Assembly (NCBI GenBank): GCA_030247885.1
Contig: JAPDRO010000005.1
Location: 1-64,000, forward strand
Length of the DNA: 64,000 nt
DNA from: Taxawa tesnikishii (nom. ined.)
Taxonomy: Eukaryota > Ascomycota > Dothideomycetes > Dothideales
Direction: 5' to 3'
How positions within the stretch are numbered: position 1 is the first letter of the stretch; the number at the start of each line of letters is the position of its first letter. Below the pieces are notes generated by a model, which saw only the letters and a program-made list of their open reading frames with translations, did not search any database and had not been told where the DNA came from. Below are positions 21,725 to 33,899 of this stretch, piece by piece. The position numbers and the translations under genes are program-made.

Positions 21725-24700
21725 TTAATGCCCGACAGACCCTGCAGCAACACTTAGGTCTTGCAGCAGCTGCACGAGATTCTCAACAAGCGGAGGCAGT
21801 GCCTCGCCATCCATGTGCCGGAAGTTCTTCTTTAGCACCGAGAGTACCACCGTCATGACAGCCTCTGGCTCCGAAAGTCTCGTTAGCTCCGTTGGCTCCG
21901 ACGCATCATCAGCTTGCGCGATGACGGGGCTACCTCTGCCCAGCACCACAAAGCGCTGCACGTCAGGCGTCTCGTCGCCATCCAGCCTAGGGCGCTGAGT
22001 CTGTTGTTGCTGTAACGACACCGAAACATCGTCTGGAGCGGTGGTGCCTACGTCCTGCTGATCCCTGACTGACTTGAAACGCGAAATCAGACCATATGCC
22101 CAGCAGGCCAGACTAGAGTAAAACACTGTGATAGCGAAGAAGCCTGAGAGTTTCCTAGGCGGAAAGCTTTTCGCAGCAGCCAGCACCTGGCCCGCATGCC
22201 AGACGGCCTGGCGGGATTGAGAGTGCTCGATCCACTGCTGCAGCAAAGGCAGCACGCGTCGGGCTTCCTCGATGTCTTCTTTACCTGCAAAAGCTTGATG
22301 TCGTCGAGGGACATATGAAGGTACATCGAGAGGGCTTCAAGGACCAGAATTGTCTCGGGGACAGGAGGTTCCCGCATAGCGTGGATGCCGACACGGAAGT
22401 GGTTGAGGCGGTGACAGAGTTCTTGATAGCGGAGGTCCATAACGGCGTTAGTGTCTCCGGGACGCAAATTCAGCATGATGAGTTGCTGGGAGTACTCCCA
22501 ATTCAAACGCCAGAAGCCATGAAGCACGATGAGGTTGGAGAAGTGCACGTCGTGGTATCCCTCCAGGGCCGAAGGTTCTGATCGTTGCCGCAGAAAACTT
22601 GTCAGGGAAAGCTGGCTACCAGGCGACCTCACCGGTCTTTGCAGATACAGCGCCTTCCACTGCTCAGCGTCCCCTGCCATCCACAAATCCGCTGACTCAG
22701 GAGACTTTCAGAGACTTCAGCGTAGGATATCAGCGGATTGACAAGCCATGTCATGGATGTTTGGGCGTCCATCAGGAACACACGAAAGGCTAGTCTTCGA
22801 AAAGATTCATCTTCGACCCACTCCAGCCACTTGCGGTGTAACACCTCTCCGCAATCTTCTGGTAGAGGAGGTGAGAGGGGTCGTTTCGACCTCTGGAACC
22901 TTCCAGCCCTACGAATCATCTGCACGTCGTTAAGAATGGTTAATCAGAGACGGAGAGATTCTTACAGTGGTCACTATCTGTACATGGCCTTCTGCGATCT
23001 CCATCTTTCTCGTGTTACCACTCCAAAGCCCGACCTCTAGGATACAAGCGAAGGTTTGCATGAGCCAGAGTTCTCTTGTTCTGGTGTTTACTTCATCGCA
23101 TCGTTTGGGGATAGTCAACCGCACTGCTTCATGTAACGCAAAGCCGAGCTTATGCAAGGCCTTCAAACCAACCGAGGTTGCTCCATAAGCGACGATCGCT
23201 GCAAGTAGTTCCGGCTTTTGTTGGTTGGGATGAAATGTGGGAGCATGAATGAAGGAAGGAATTTCCCTGCGATGATTGGAGAAGAAATTCTGCATAAGAT
23301 CATCAAGAAGCTCAGCGGAAGGGAAACAAGCAGCGATAGAAGCGGCTCCGTCCGGAGGACTGGCACCTAGTACCAAGGCCAGTATTTTATCTCGTGAATG
23401 CCGATTTAGACTTTCAAGCATCGGACATTGGTCGAGCTTGAGTCGGGCACTGGGCGGACTGTCTTCGCTCCTCAGATATTCGTCCATTACATGGTTAGCA
23501 TTCTCCTTGCGGGCAGGTGACCAAGGCGCAAGGGAAGATTTCTTGAACGCTTCTGCACCTAGGCCCACAAACCTCGTCGACGCCCCGCGCTGGGGTGTAG
23601 GCTCTGCAGCTTGACTTTGTACGTGGACCGCATTTGAGGACAGAGCTTGTCCCAAAGGCTCGTTGGTCGTCTTGCTGCAAAGTTGATCCAAGAAACTGAA
23701 GTCAGCACTATCAAACTCCAGGTCGCCATCGACACTGAAGTCCAACACATGCCGTGGACCAAGGACCGCGTTTTGCCAATCTGCAAGGTCATACCCGCCT
23801 GGCGAATTTGATCTGACTGGTGTCATGACCCCTCTGAGAAAGTCCGAGAAGTGGTGGTCCTGCAGTTCTGTTAAAACATCGTGTAGGCCCTCGTCATGTG
23901 AGAGCGGTCGATCTGTTGAAGGGAAGCAGACTGGCAGACGGTTAGAAATCGAAATTGATCGAGGGCTAGGGGGCTCACGTTGCACTGCTGTGTTTGGTGT
24001 TGGTAACTGCGTAAGGTTATCATTGTGGTGGTCTGCCGCTGTTACTAAGTCGTCTAGAGCTGGTGCAGCGTTGACTCCCTTCCTGACAACGGATGCTGCT
24101 GCTCTTATCTAGTGTCAGCTTTGGCGACCAGTAACGACTACATGGTGAGCTCCTGAGTCGAGATAGCTTGACAATCATGGAGACGCAGACGATGCAGGCA
24201 GGTTGGAAGACAACATTGGTGACATCACGTAGCGCACAGGACCGAACACTTGCCTGGTTGATGATTTCGGGTCCCAGATGGTCGTGCCTGCGCGGACCCG
24301 TCCTTGGTATAATGACAATCCATGTTCCGGTGCTGGCATCTCCCACAAGGCTTGTTTTCATCACACCTCAACTTCGCTCTGGCGCATGCCGTGCAGGCTT
24401 GCGAGGCTCGAGGAGGGTTGTGCTTCCGTCGCTGTTTCTTTGACCCATCCGATTCATCGTCATTGTGGCATTGTACATGCCTCTTGAGGAGGTCACTAAG
24501 AGATTCTCAGAGGGCGCAAAAGACGTCTATCAAGTAGACGATACTCACGGTCGGCCAAAGCCTTTGTAGCAGGTCGGGCATTGAAATGGCCTCTCTTGTG
24601 CATCTGTGTCTTGTCAGAGGTTGCGGTTTTGGCAATGCGAACATGACAGTCACAGCACTCACGGGACCGGATATGACGGACAAGATGGTCAGGCCGCGCA

Positions 24701-24768
24701 TAGGTACGCGAGCATTCTTTGCATTGTAGCAAACCTCGATTCGCATCTCCAGAAAACTGCTCGTTCAT
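21725..24768 (-). CDS. Transcription factor with two C2H2 fingers plus Zn2Cys6
   Basis: A nuclear regulator combining two DNA-binding types. Exon 1 (from 24768) carries C2H2 finger 1 (CKECSRTYARPDHLVRH). Finger 2 (CPTCYKGFGRPDLLKRHVQCH) is built from two exons flanking a short intron. It is followed by a perfect Zn2Cys6 cluster (C-x2-C-x6-C-x5-C-x2-C-x6-C, core CTACARAKLRC) at about 24395-24315. After an intron at roughly 24280-24115 comes a linker and the fungal-specific regulatory region (about 23500-22300), as in Fungal_trans proteins. The C-terminus contains a possible membrane-like helix (FFAITVFYSSLACWAYG). Single bases are missing near 22700 and in A run 22289-22292. Such hybrids are known in ascomycetes. 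Its position beside P450, SDR and MFS suggests pathway-specific control (inference). Confidence 0.85.
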
Positions 24769-24782
24769 CGCGAAGGCCGTGG

Positions 24783-24827
24783 CGAGTGGTGAGTGGTGAG
24801 TGGTGAGTGGTGAGTGGTGAGTGGTGG
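24783..24827 (+). repeat. GAGTGGT microsatellite in the regulator's promoter
   Basis: About six tandem 7-bp units (GAGTGGT) begin 15 bp upstream of the regulator ATG, on the shared 845-bp promoter with the reductase gene. Length changes could alter expression or the 5' leader. Confidence 0.85.
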
Positions 24828-25612
24828 TGCGCTTTCTGGTGAACGAGCGTGCGATATCCGGGGGCGCGTGTCAGTTGGGAGATGCGCGCAGAAGCGGTAG
24901 ACGGCACTCAAGGGCAAACCGGGGTCAGGTGAGCTTGGGGTTATCTCCGGTGGCAAAAAGCGCTGTGCAGGCTGAAGCTGTACCCCGCACAACCTCACAA
25001 GCGAACCAGCTCTTCCTGACTTCCACACGGACACATTCAACCAGGCCAGCGGGTTTTCCCTACATGTTCCGGGTTCCAGACGTACCCGCAACCGCAACGG
25101 CAACCGCGACCGCAACCAGTACCTCACAAGCGCCACCAAGTCGTGTTGTCGCCGAGCGAGGCCGCATCGCTGCACCGGTCTCTGGTGCTTCGCTCCTGCC
25201 GAAAGAAATCCACACAAGGCATCCCCAGTCAGGCCCCACGTTTCTGGCAAAGCTAGCTCTTCACATTACTCAGCTTCAGCTCGGATATGGGGTCCGGCCC
25301 TGTTTGGAAAGGCCGAACATCCGTATTGGCCTCTCCCCCACTTCCCGAGCGCACCCGAGGCAGGTTATGGAGGCACTACTAGCGCCCAGCGTTTGTTCCA
25401 CTCACTCTGAAGCATTGCGGCCATCTTGCACGAGAGTTTTATGCATTTCCGCCGGGCTAGAATTCAGTCTCCCGCGCGATTTTGACAAAGCAAGTCATGC
25501 CAGATATGATATTAAGCTTGACTCGACCGCGGCTGTATCGCACAAGCTGCTCTCGTGTCCCACAACGATTTTCAAGATAGACTGCTATCATCGCTGTCAC
25601 AAAGCTTCCAAG
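24828..25612. promoter_or_regulatory. Divergent intergenic region, regulator/reductase
   Basis: The plus frame is open through this region and joins the reductase frame, but it has no domain, is rich in simple repeats (CCGCAA-like hexamers at about 25085-25115) and precedes a much better start. I treat it as promoter and leader sequence. Confidence 0.5.
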
Positions 25613-26641
25613 ATGCATATTCTCGGCCTCGCCAATGGCTCTATCAATGGCAACTCGGAGATCCTCATGAAAGCCGCCTTGCTCGCCGCCCGTGCCAAAC
25701 ATCCCTCCGTAACGACTGCATGGATCCATATCCCCTCTCTCTCCATCCCGGCAAAGGGCGCGCCGCCAAAGACGGCACAAAATGCCGAACTCCTGCCAGA
25801 CTCTCAGACGAGGGATGTTACCCAGCACAGTTCCAGTATCCCCGACGATCGAGAGGCTGTATTACAAGCCATCATGGATGCTGATGCTCTCATCATCGCC
25901 ACGCCCGTCTGGAGCCACCAGCCTGCCGGCACTCTGAAAGCACTCGGCGACTCCATCCTTGGCCCCTACGCGGATGTGGCCGGCGCAATGAGGAAGATCA
26001 AGCAGAATCCCAATAAAAGCCTGGCGGAGCTGGGCATCGGCCCCAAGGTCGTGAAGCCTCGCGTCGCAGGCTTCATCGCGGTGGCCGGATCGAACACTCC
26101 ATTTCCGGAGCAATGGAGCCAGGCGCTGCCGACGATGCATTTGTTCACGTATCCCCTTCATGCCAAAGTCGTCGATCAACAGGTGTTTCCGGGGAACGCA
26201 AATGCGGCGGCGGTCCTGACGCATCCAGAAGAAACTGTTGAGCGAGCGAAAAAGCTGGGGGAGAACGTGGTGAGCCAGATCGGGAAGTCGTTCGACGAGG
26301 CAAAATATCTCGGTCCACGTGAGAAGGGCGCGTGCCCCTACTGTAACTTGCTGAAGCTGGAGTTCCGGGAGGGAAACCATGTGCAGTGTATTGTTTGTGG
26401 TGCAAATGGGGAACTGGAGACGGACTCAGACGGCGATATAAGACCTGTCTGGGAGGAGGATTCGCTTGCCAGCCAGTTCACGTTGAAGGGAAAGTGGAAG
26501 CATATAGACGATATCGGGGTGCAACTCAATGAGGAGAGGGAGAAGCTGCCGGGCATTCAGGAGGAACGGCAGAAATGGCAGAGAGTAGAGATACCAATGG
26601 TCAAGTTGCCCAGCAATAGCCAGCAGCGTTCGAACCTTTGA
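25613..26641 (+). CDS. Flavodoxin-fold NAD(P)H-dependent FMN reductase-like protein
   Basis: A single exon of 342 residues. The start at 25613 is chosen because MHILGLANGSINGNSEIL begins with the first strand and FMN phosphate loop (GSxxGNS) of the flavodoxin-like fold. A second flavin-contact block is ATPVWSHQPAGTLKALGD at about residue 105. The C-terminal 90 residues add a small Cys-rich domain with C-x2-C pairs (CPYC and CIVC), which could bind zinc or iron. It probably reduces quinones or flavin using NAD(P)H; the substrate is unknown. It is divergent from the zinc-finger regulator and appears intact. As the outermost member of the 15.7-26.6 kb group it could take part in the same pathway. 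Confidence 0.8.
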   Translation: MHILGLANGSINGNSEILMKAALLAARAKHPSVTTAWIHIPSLSIPAKGAPPKTAQNAELLPDSQTRDVTQHSSSIPDDREAVLQAIMDADALIIATPVWSHQPAGTLKALGDSILGPYADVAGAMRKIKQNPNKSLAELGIGPKVVKPRVAGFIAVAGSNTPFPEQWSQALPTMHLFTYPLHAKVVDQQVFPGNANAAAVLTHPEETVERAKKLGENVVSQIGKSFDEAKYLGPREKGACPYCNLLKLEFREGNHVQCIVCGANGELETDSDGDIRPVWEEDSLASQFTLKGKWKHIDDIGVQLNEEREKLPGIQEERQKWQRVEIPMVKLPSNSQQRSNL

Positions 26642-27152
26642 ATTGGAACCCGGTTAGACCGCAATCAGGCAGCTTGGGTATTGTGTCTCTTGATCTTAGA
26701 TATTTCCGTCGTTTTGAACCCCGACTACCACGGTGTGTATAGTCGAGAATGATGAGTGAACTTGCAAAATTGTTTTGGTTGGCAGGCTTGACGAACAGGG
26801 ATCGTACGCCAGTCTCGCTTCTTTTGCTACCTCGTTTGTGAAGCCGGGACGGTATGTACAGCCTACTGGCGAGGATCTTTCTGGGCGAACAGAACTGGAG
26901 TACATACAAACCAATAGGACGCTGTGCCTTCTCTGAATTAGGGTTATGTGATCAGCGCCACACGTAACAGCTGGAAGTAGCTGCGCACAGTCCGAACAAC
27001 CTTAGCGCCATGAATAGGGGCTGCAGATCTCGAAACTGAACAAACATGGATCCGGCTGAGTGCAGATTTCGCACCCTCAGAAGGGATTCGTCGAGGACAT
27101 GATAGCGTTCCTCCTTTCTCGCAAACGCGCATTTCCATCGGCGCTTGCGAGG
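26642..27152. other. Intergenic, no gene recognised
   Basis: 3' flank of the reductase and 5' flank of the protease-like gene. No repeat or RNA gene seen. Confidence 0.5.
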
Positions 27153-28859
27153 ATGGATATCTTCGGAGCAATTTCCAGAGTGTTCTCTGTGCTCGCACTC
27201 TTCGCCGTCGTTGGGCAATCTGATCCCGCGAATCCAACCACAAGTGCTCTAAGTATTCCACCGAGCGCATACTGGTGCAATAACATCAGCCTGGCGAACG
27301 CTATGTATATCAAGGACCTGGCTGATATCGCTTTTCAGGGATGGCAACAATGGATGGTGGTCGACGTTCCACATCCAAGCGGGCACACCCGGACAGACCG
27401 TTCGGCTTCTTCCGGGTACCTCCGCCGCTGCGGGCGACACCACCTGGGTGGTCATCGATGAAGGCTGCATTGCCGCCAACCCGACTTTGCCCAATTGCGG
27501 CGATGAACGAGGATACCTTCTCACTGCAACCTCTCTACTCCATGGTCGACCGAACGCCTTGCTGGCGTAGGCCTATACTCCCTCAATACCTTCGAGGATG
27601 GCTACCGTGGCCTAACCGGCAACGCCTACTATGGCTTCGATACCATCAATCTTGGGGTGCCAGGTTCTGGTTTTCCCAGCGTGCATAACCAGGTCATCGC
27701 TGGCTTCTGCACAAATGACTTCTGGCTCGGCAGCCTTGGTTTCAGCCTGATACCGTTCAACTTCACCAACCTCAACTATCCGCAGCCAAGCCTACTCACT
27801 ACGCTTTACAACCAGAGCCTCATTCCTAATTTAACTTGGGCTTACACTGCCGGTGCTCACTATCAAGATCCGCCTGTGCTAGGTAGCCTTACCCTTGGCG
27901 GATACGATACGACTCGCTTCACGCCGAATAATGTAACATTTGCATTCGGGGCAGGCGTTTCACGGAATCTGTTCGTCAGACTCCGATCTATAACTTACAA
28001 CACTCTCGGTAGCTCGCCATTGTTAGCAAGAGATACTATCTTCTTGATTGACTCGATGATTACCCAGCTATGGCTGCCTGTTGATGTCTGCCAGGCCTTC
28101 GAGCGAGCCTTCAATCTCACCTGGAACGCGACAGCAGAGCTGTATCTCCTAGATGAAGACACGCATAATGTACTCCTCGCTCAGAACCCAACTTTCATAT
28201 TCCACCTAGGCAACGGCAGTGACGGCAGCAGTAGCGTTGTCGATATAGTAATCCCCTACGCTGTATTCGACCTCAACGTCACTCAACCGCTCGTCAACTC
28301 GGATATGCGATATTTTCCAGTCAAACGAGCCGAGAATTCTAGCCAGTACACGCTCGGCCGAGTGTTTCTGCAAGAGGCGTACGTTATCGCGGACTACGCC
28401 CGGCAGAACTTTTTCGTGTCGCAGGCTTTGTTCCCGCAAACGAACGTTGCCCAGAATCTTGTTCCGATATTGCCGCCAGGATACAAGCAGGACCATCATG
28501 GCGCCAGGAAGCTCAGCTCCGACGCCATTCCCGGTGTAACGGTTGCATCTGTTGTCGTTATCGCTGTCATCGCCGTGTGCCTCTGGCATCGCGCGAAGCG
28601 CCAGCAGACCGAGCGCATGGCGCTCGTAAACCAACTTATATGTTATGGTGATAGGAAAGCTGGAGCTGCCGCTCAGCACATCGAGGAGCTAGATGGAGAA
28701 GCGCCAACACGTGAGCTCGATGGCCGGCATGCTGTCGGGCTAGAGCTCGAGGCAAGCGGTAGCAGTGGTGGTAGACATGAGCTTGCCGGCCCAATCAAAG
28801 TGCACGAGATGGAAGGGAACGATGTGCCTGCAGCGGAGCTGGAAGCGACTACTCACTAA
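27153..28859 (+). CDS. Aspartyl-protease-like (A1 fold) membrane protein, probably non-catalytic
   Basis: A secreted or surface pepsin-fold protein. The signal peptide is MDIFGAISRVFSVLALFAVV. An intron (about 27272-27339) separates it from the first lobe. The pepsin block that normally holds the first catalytic Asp reads VRLLPGTSAAAGDTTWVV, with Pro where Asp of DTGS is expected. The second lobe keeps an Asp in FLIDSMITQLWLP. There are many N-glycosylation sites (NFT, NLT, NVT, NAT, NSS). A transmembrane helix (VTVASVVVIAVIAVCLW) lies near residue 460, followed by a cytoplasmic tail with repeated ELDG/ELE motifs. One base is missing near 27531-27540. The loss of the first Asp suggests a binding or scaffold role rather than proteolysis. 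Confidence 0.75.
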
Positions 28860-29743
28860 GCTGACCCCATGGATCCGAGGAGCATGTAGGCACTGGTCGC
28901 CATGCAAAGATATTGCAACAGGACTGATCAGTATGAGCCACGGTAGTCGACGCTACTCCACCGAGGACCTCATTCGATAAACCGCTACCGGACATGTTCG
29001 AGAGACGGAAAGGGGTAGCAGAGGGTTTAGCAGCCAGCAGTCGGTCGAGGAGGCATGGTATGCAATCGCCAGCAAGCGACCAAGGCAGCGCTGTGGTCCA
29101 GCACTATGACTATTCAAGCAGCCCTCCAGATGAAGCGAATACTGCGCCGCCCGCTCTGGATCTACCATCCTCACCATTGCCAGCAGACCACCTATATAAC
29201 ACTATTCTTAAAGTATGTTGATGGATTGAAGTGAGGGCCTGTAGGCGCCGTTCAATTGAGATACAAGATGCCATCGATTTGCAGGGGATGATGTTAGATG
29301 GACCGGAAAAAGAGCAGGAGCAGCCTCAAGAGCTCCAGCTCGATGGAGAACGAATGGACAATACAAGGGGTGGACTGTTAATTGAGAAACCCGCTTGGCA
29401 ATCGAATTTCGGTGATTATTCCATACAAACAAGATTGCGACGCGGGAAGACGGCACTCAACCTCTGGAAAGTTGTGATACAGCAAGGCTGAGCAAAAATA
29501 GCACGAGGCTGAGCTAGTCGGCGCCAGTCTCGGGCGGAGCTTCATAGGCGGTCTCAACAATGATGTACTCTTCCCTGACATCCTACTACGTGCCGGTCCG
29601 TTGCAGCGAAGGGTGGGCGCTTAGTGTTCAACATTAGCCTTACGTGGGACAGTCTATACGTATAGGCTGTTCCTTGTGGGAGTTTCTCAATCTTTACCTC
29701 CACTACAAACAAGTCTTGGAAAGCGACTCAACAAGAAGCGGTC
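28860..29743. other. Intergenic, no gene recognised
   Basis: Acidic/Gln-rich open stretches at about 28994-29490 resemble the tail of the protease-like gene in composition (repeated ELDG-like words) and may be a decayed duplication of it. No start, domain or splice structure supports a separate gene. Confidence 0.35.
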
Positions 29744-30917
29744 ATGACACGCGAAGAGGATATAAAATGCGTTCCAAATCCTGATGTCGCGGGACTTGGA
29801 GTTCGTTCCGTCGCAATTCGAAAAGCGTTCTAGTGCTGACAATCACGGACATAAGTTATCGTCTCTTTATTCGTCATGGCTTGGGCCACGAATGCAGCAT
29901 GCTTTTATGCAATATACTTATGGTGGCCCAGGAGAGGCGTGTCAGACAAGCGTCGCAGACAGCTCAGGTTCAGACGTCGGCTACTTCGAGCGTCAGGCCA
30001 GCAAGGTATCACTGGGTTGGCGCTGCTTGCGACGCTGCTTATCACCTATTGGTCATCGCCGGATGATCCGCATTGCCAATTCGCTTATTGTCTGAGTCAA
30101 CTTAGTTTACAGAGTTGCATGAATTGCTTGCAACCGCTCTACTTCCAGCGGTCTGAACAACGTCCATGGCATCAACGGGCCCGTTTTGCAAACTGGACAA
30201 TCATGCAAGGGCTGGTTCTACTGCTGGCCATTGATACCATCAGGTTCGAAAGGTCAGGAATCAATATATTTCTGCTAGTATGGAACATGATCTGGTTTAT
30301 CTATGCATAGGTCATGCTTTGGTACTCATGCCGCCACCGTCGCGAACACACATCAGCAAAGGAAGCGCCACGAAAGGATACGCTGCCAATGGCCACGCCC
30401 GCCTACGTGGAAGGAGACCGCATATCGATTTATATAGGCACGGGTTTCACGATTCTTGGAAGCCTCGCCTGTATCGAGTTCAGCGTACTTATCCTACTAT
30501 GGAAACTGGGGCCGACTTATCTAGGGCCAAAAGCATACTGCGATCTAAACGCAGCAGAGGAAAACGAGCTGAGTTTTGGACAAATTCTCGCCATGTTCTC
30601 TCTTTTGCTCCCATCCTGTCCGCTCTCGATGCCTACAACGGTATGTACGCTTTTCACTGATAGGTTAGCATAAAACTGATCTGGTGTAGATGAAAAGTAC
30701 GATGAGAGGGAAAGAGCCGAAGTCCATGATACTCCAAGTACTCTAAACTCCTCGGTGGTACGTCGTTGTAGCCATCTCCCGGAAAGCCATCTGCAAGCTA
30801 ACGTGCTTCACACTGCAATTTCAGACTGCTGACGACACACGTCGGGACTCTGCTGTTCCTCCTGAAGCTGTAGACTCATCAGGCCATGACGCAAAAGCAG
30901 ACCTGCTAGCGTTATGA
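29744..30917 (+). CDS. Multi-pass membrane protein of unknown function
   Basis: The start at 29744 (MTREEDIKC) is followed at once by NPDVAGLGVR, a motif I know from the N-termini of a family of uncharacterised fungal multi-pass membrane proteins. Several hydrophobic helices follow (LALLATLLITYW, TIMQGLVLLLAIDTI, FLLVWNMIWFIYA, YIGTGFTILGSLACIEF, LAMFSLLLPILSALD), then a polar acidic tail after introns at about 30641-30690 and 30759-30823. Early reading needs an intron or frame change near 29830-29865. An in-frame TAG lies at 30308-30310, and one C is missing in run 30610-30612. No enzyme motif. Confidence 0.55.
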
Positions 30918-32190
30918 GGATCGATGAGACGCGCGAAAATGATGACGCTAATGTTACCTCTTCCAATTCAGCATCAAATAGACCTCTGAGGCGAACAACT
31001 ACGAGGCTCGAGAGTCAGGATTGACCGACACGATACAACATACGCCGGTACTTGTGCTCTACATCGAATATAGCTGCAATATTGATGCATCGTTTGAGCG
31101 GATCGGGCTAGATAAGCGCGAAGCGCAATGGAGAAGATGGAGCGCGAATGCTTTCGGTATGAGGTTGTCCGGATAACAGGGAAAGACGGGGTAGCTAATC
31201 ACTTCCGTAGAGCACGATATAAACTTCTCCCCGTGTTCACAGTGCGACTTTGTCTCTTTCGTCAGTAGTGTATAGATTCGTTCGTAGTGTTGCTCGAAAA
31301 GGTCATTTTAAGAATTACTTCGCATCTTTTAGCTAAAGGTCTATCTCTCACGTTCCAGCAAAGCGACATGAATGTCCATTTCTTGCTTCTTTCGCAATCA
31401 TCTTAGGCGTCAATGCCTTTGTAATTCGATACAGCCAACACCAATATCACCAACGCGAACAATCAGACTGTCTGCGTGAAGTGGACTACCCGTCAATTTT
31501 GGGTCCGCTGTTCGATGTGTTCACGCTCTGTAGCGGTTCTCGGCAAGCAGGCAGTCGAACAATGCTACGGGCAGCCACACTACAAGTGGTACTAAGTCGG
31601 CCGCACTACTGGTGGATATCCAAAGCTTCCGAGCTGCACGAATGTTCCTGAGCGACTACAATGGCATCGTGGCTAGTTGGAGCCTGCAAGCAGCTCTACT
31701 AAACACCCTACAAAGAGGCGGGCGCAAGCCGCCTCTAGGCTAACACTGTAATTGGGGATTATTGATCATGGGCATAGAGGTAATTCCGCTCTACGAAACT
31801 TAGATAGTACTCAAGACGAGTGCACCATTTGCTTGAGCACTTTTGTGCGCATAGTAGACCAATCTGGAAGGTTGATCCGGCGCGGACCACTCGATTGACC
31901 CCGATAAAAGACAACGTGCCCGCTCTATATGCTGAGGTATTCATCAACCTATGGATCGCACGGATTAGAGCTGGGCGGACGTTTGGTACGACGGGTTCCT
32001 GATACTCCTGTCATCATACCATGTTAGGATTCTCCCCGTCGTCTATGGTGGTGTGGCCCCTCGCGGCTCACAACCGTGCCGTCCCGCTCTATGTCGTAAC
32101 CCATGCGGAACATATATCGAAATTGTGCATATTGTCTCGGGTCCTCCGCGTGTGCAGAAGAATGATTCGCGTAATTACACGGAAAAAATA
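30918..32190. other. Intergenic, no confident gene
   Basis: Only short frames. A plus-strand stretch at about 31765-31890 contains DECTICLSTF, which looks like the start of a RING finger but lacks the remaining Cys/His residues. I regard it as unproven. Confidence 0.4.
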
Positions 32191-33728
32191 TAACGTAAAC
32201 CGCGGGAAGCCGGCCAGGTAGGGTAGCCGGCCACCTAAACGCGACCTTCTCATCTTTGTGTATTGCTACCGTCAACTATGAGTACTCCTATGCCTAGCAA
32301 GCCGGCTTATACTGAATCTAATATCTAGAGTGCACTCTCTACCTTACGAAAAAGGACTACGCCTCGATTCGATAAGCTACTCGTGTATATAGTATACCTT
32401 ACTAAACTCTACGCGATCGTATAGCCGGACATAATTCGCGCGCGAGAGCGCATAAAATGGAGTAGATTCTCTCGAACGCCGAAAAAGTATATTAGTACGA
32501 TAGATTACGCGTCTTATACGTACTAGTTTCCCTACCTCGCCTACGTTAGTAGTACAAATAGCCGAGGAAATCCGACGCGGTCGCGTTTAGCTATTAAAGA
32601 CTTTATAATTATTACCTCGACTAATTAGTAAGAAGTAGCTTAACTACTTTAAGACTCGCTATCCTAATATCGTAGGCATTTAGACTCGTTAAATTAAGAG
32701 CGCGCGCTTTAATATAATAAGTTATAATACTATAAAAAGTAGTTTAACATAGTAACGAAGCTATTCCTATAGTACTAGTATCCTCTAGAGCGCGTCTATA
32801 ATATAGACGAGTCTAGCTTCGTAGTTAAAGTAAGTTAGTTATTAAGAGCTTTAATTAATATTTATAAAGTATCTAGCTAGAAGTAAATCGGAGGCTAGTA
32901 AAAGTAAATAATTATAGTCGAGTATATAAGCGCTATTAAGGAAGCTATATTACCCTTAATTATCTTTAAAGCTAAATATATTAATACGGCGTAGATACTT
33001 ACTAATATACTATAAGACTAAAAGTTCTTAACTAGTAGTAATAGCTAGACGTTTAATAATTATAACTACGAGTAATTAACTATTATTTTCGAGCCGTTAA
33101 CGTAGCCTAACGACCTTATAATATAGCGACTATTAATTATAGATAGTTATAGTAGTTATATTACTATAAAGGTAATTACCTTTTATATAGAAAATATAAT
33201 TAACTTACTTATCTTACTACCTTATTACTCGTATATATTCTAGCTACTTAATATTAGCGTCTTTACTTTACTAAAGCGCGCGCTAACTTTAGAGACTAAT
33301 ACTACTTTACGACTCGACTTAGGCTATATATTACGTATAAAATAGACGGAAATATATATTTAAGTAAGAAATAAAGTACTTACTATATATAATATCCTTA
33401 GTAAATAGAGAGGCGCTAGCCTTAAGCCTCTAAGCCTTATAATAGTACTTAATAAGTTACTTACGAAGCTAACTATTACGGATATATAACCTTATATACT
33501 TTTATAATAACCCGATTTAAATCTCTTACTACTAGATAGTTTTCCTCTAAATAATATCGAACTATATAAAGTAAACGTAGCGCTTAAATTAGCTATTAAA
33601 GCTACGTAGAACTTACCTTTTTAGTAAAGTAATATATAAAGTAAATAAGTTACTTTACTAAAATAACGTATAGTAAGAATGTTATATTATAAAAGTAACT
33701 AAAAAAGTAATAAGAGCTTCTTAATATA

Positions 33729-33749
33729 CCGTCACGAAATCCCGGATCG
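33729..33749 (+). repeat. Left terminal inverted repeat of the large transposon
   Basis: CCGTCACGAAATCCCGGATC plus one further G. The exact inverse occurs at 48124-48144. Comparison with the uninterrupted Fot copy 1 puts the insertion in a TTAATATA(T/C)A context with at most about 2 bp duplicated. Confidence 0.92.
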
Positions 33750-33751
33750 TA

Positions 33752-33776
33752 GTATCGGTAGTAATACTACCGATAC
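33752..33776. repeat. Hairpin inside the left terminal repeat
   Basis: GTATCGGTAGT and ACTACCGATAC are perfect 11-bp inverted arms around AAT, starting 2 bp inside the terminal repeat. More GGTA/TACC words continue to about 33890. Confidence 0.85.
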
Positions 33777-33899
33777 CACTCGTACCAATGATACCACCTA
33801 TACCAGACGTTATGGTACTTACCACGCATACCGGTATGCATGGCAATCACCATATGTACCGATAATTCTGGTACATACTAGTACATCTAGCTCATCTCG

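Noticed and set aside
24821-25612. N-terminal extension of the flavodoxin-fold reductase by 264 codons
   Set aside because: Low-complexity, without domain, and it would bury the FMN loop that is normally at the N-terminus.
31765-31890. RING-finger fragment (DECTICLSTF)
   Set aside because: Only one C-x2-C pair is present; the remaining zinc ligands and any gene structure are missing.
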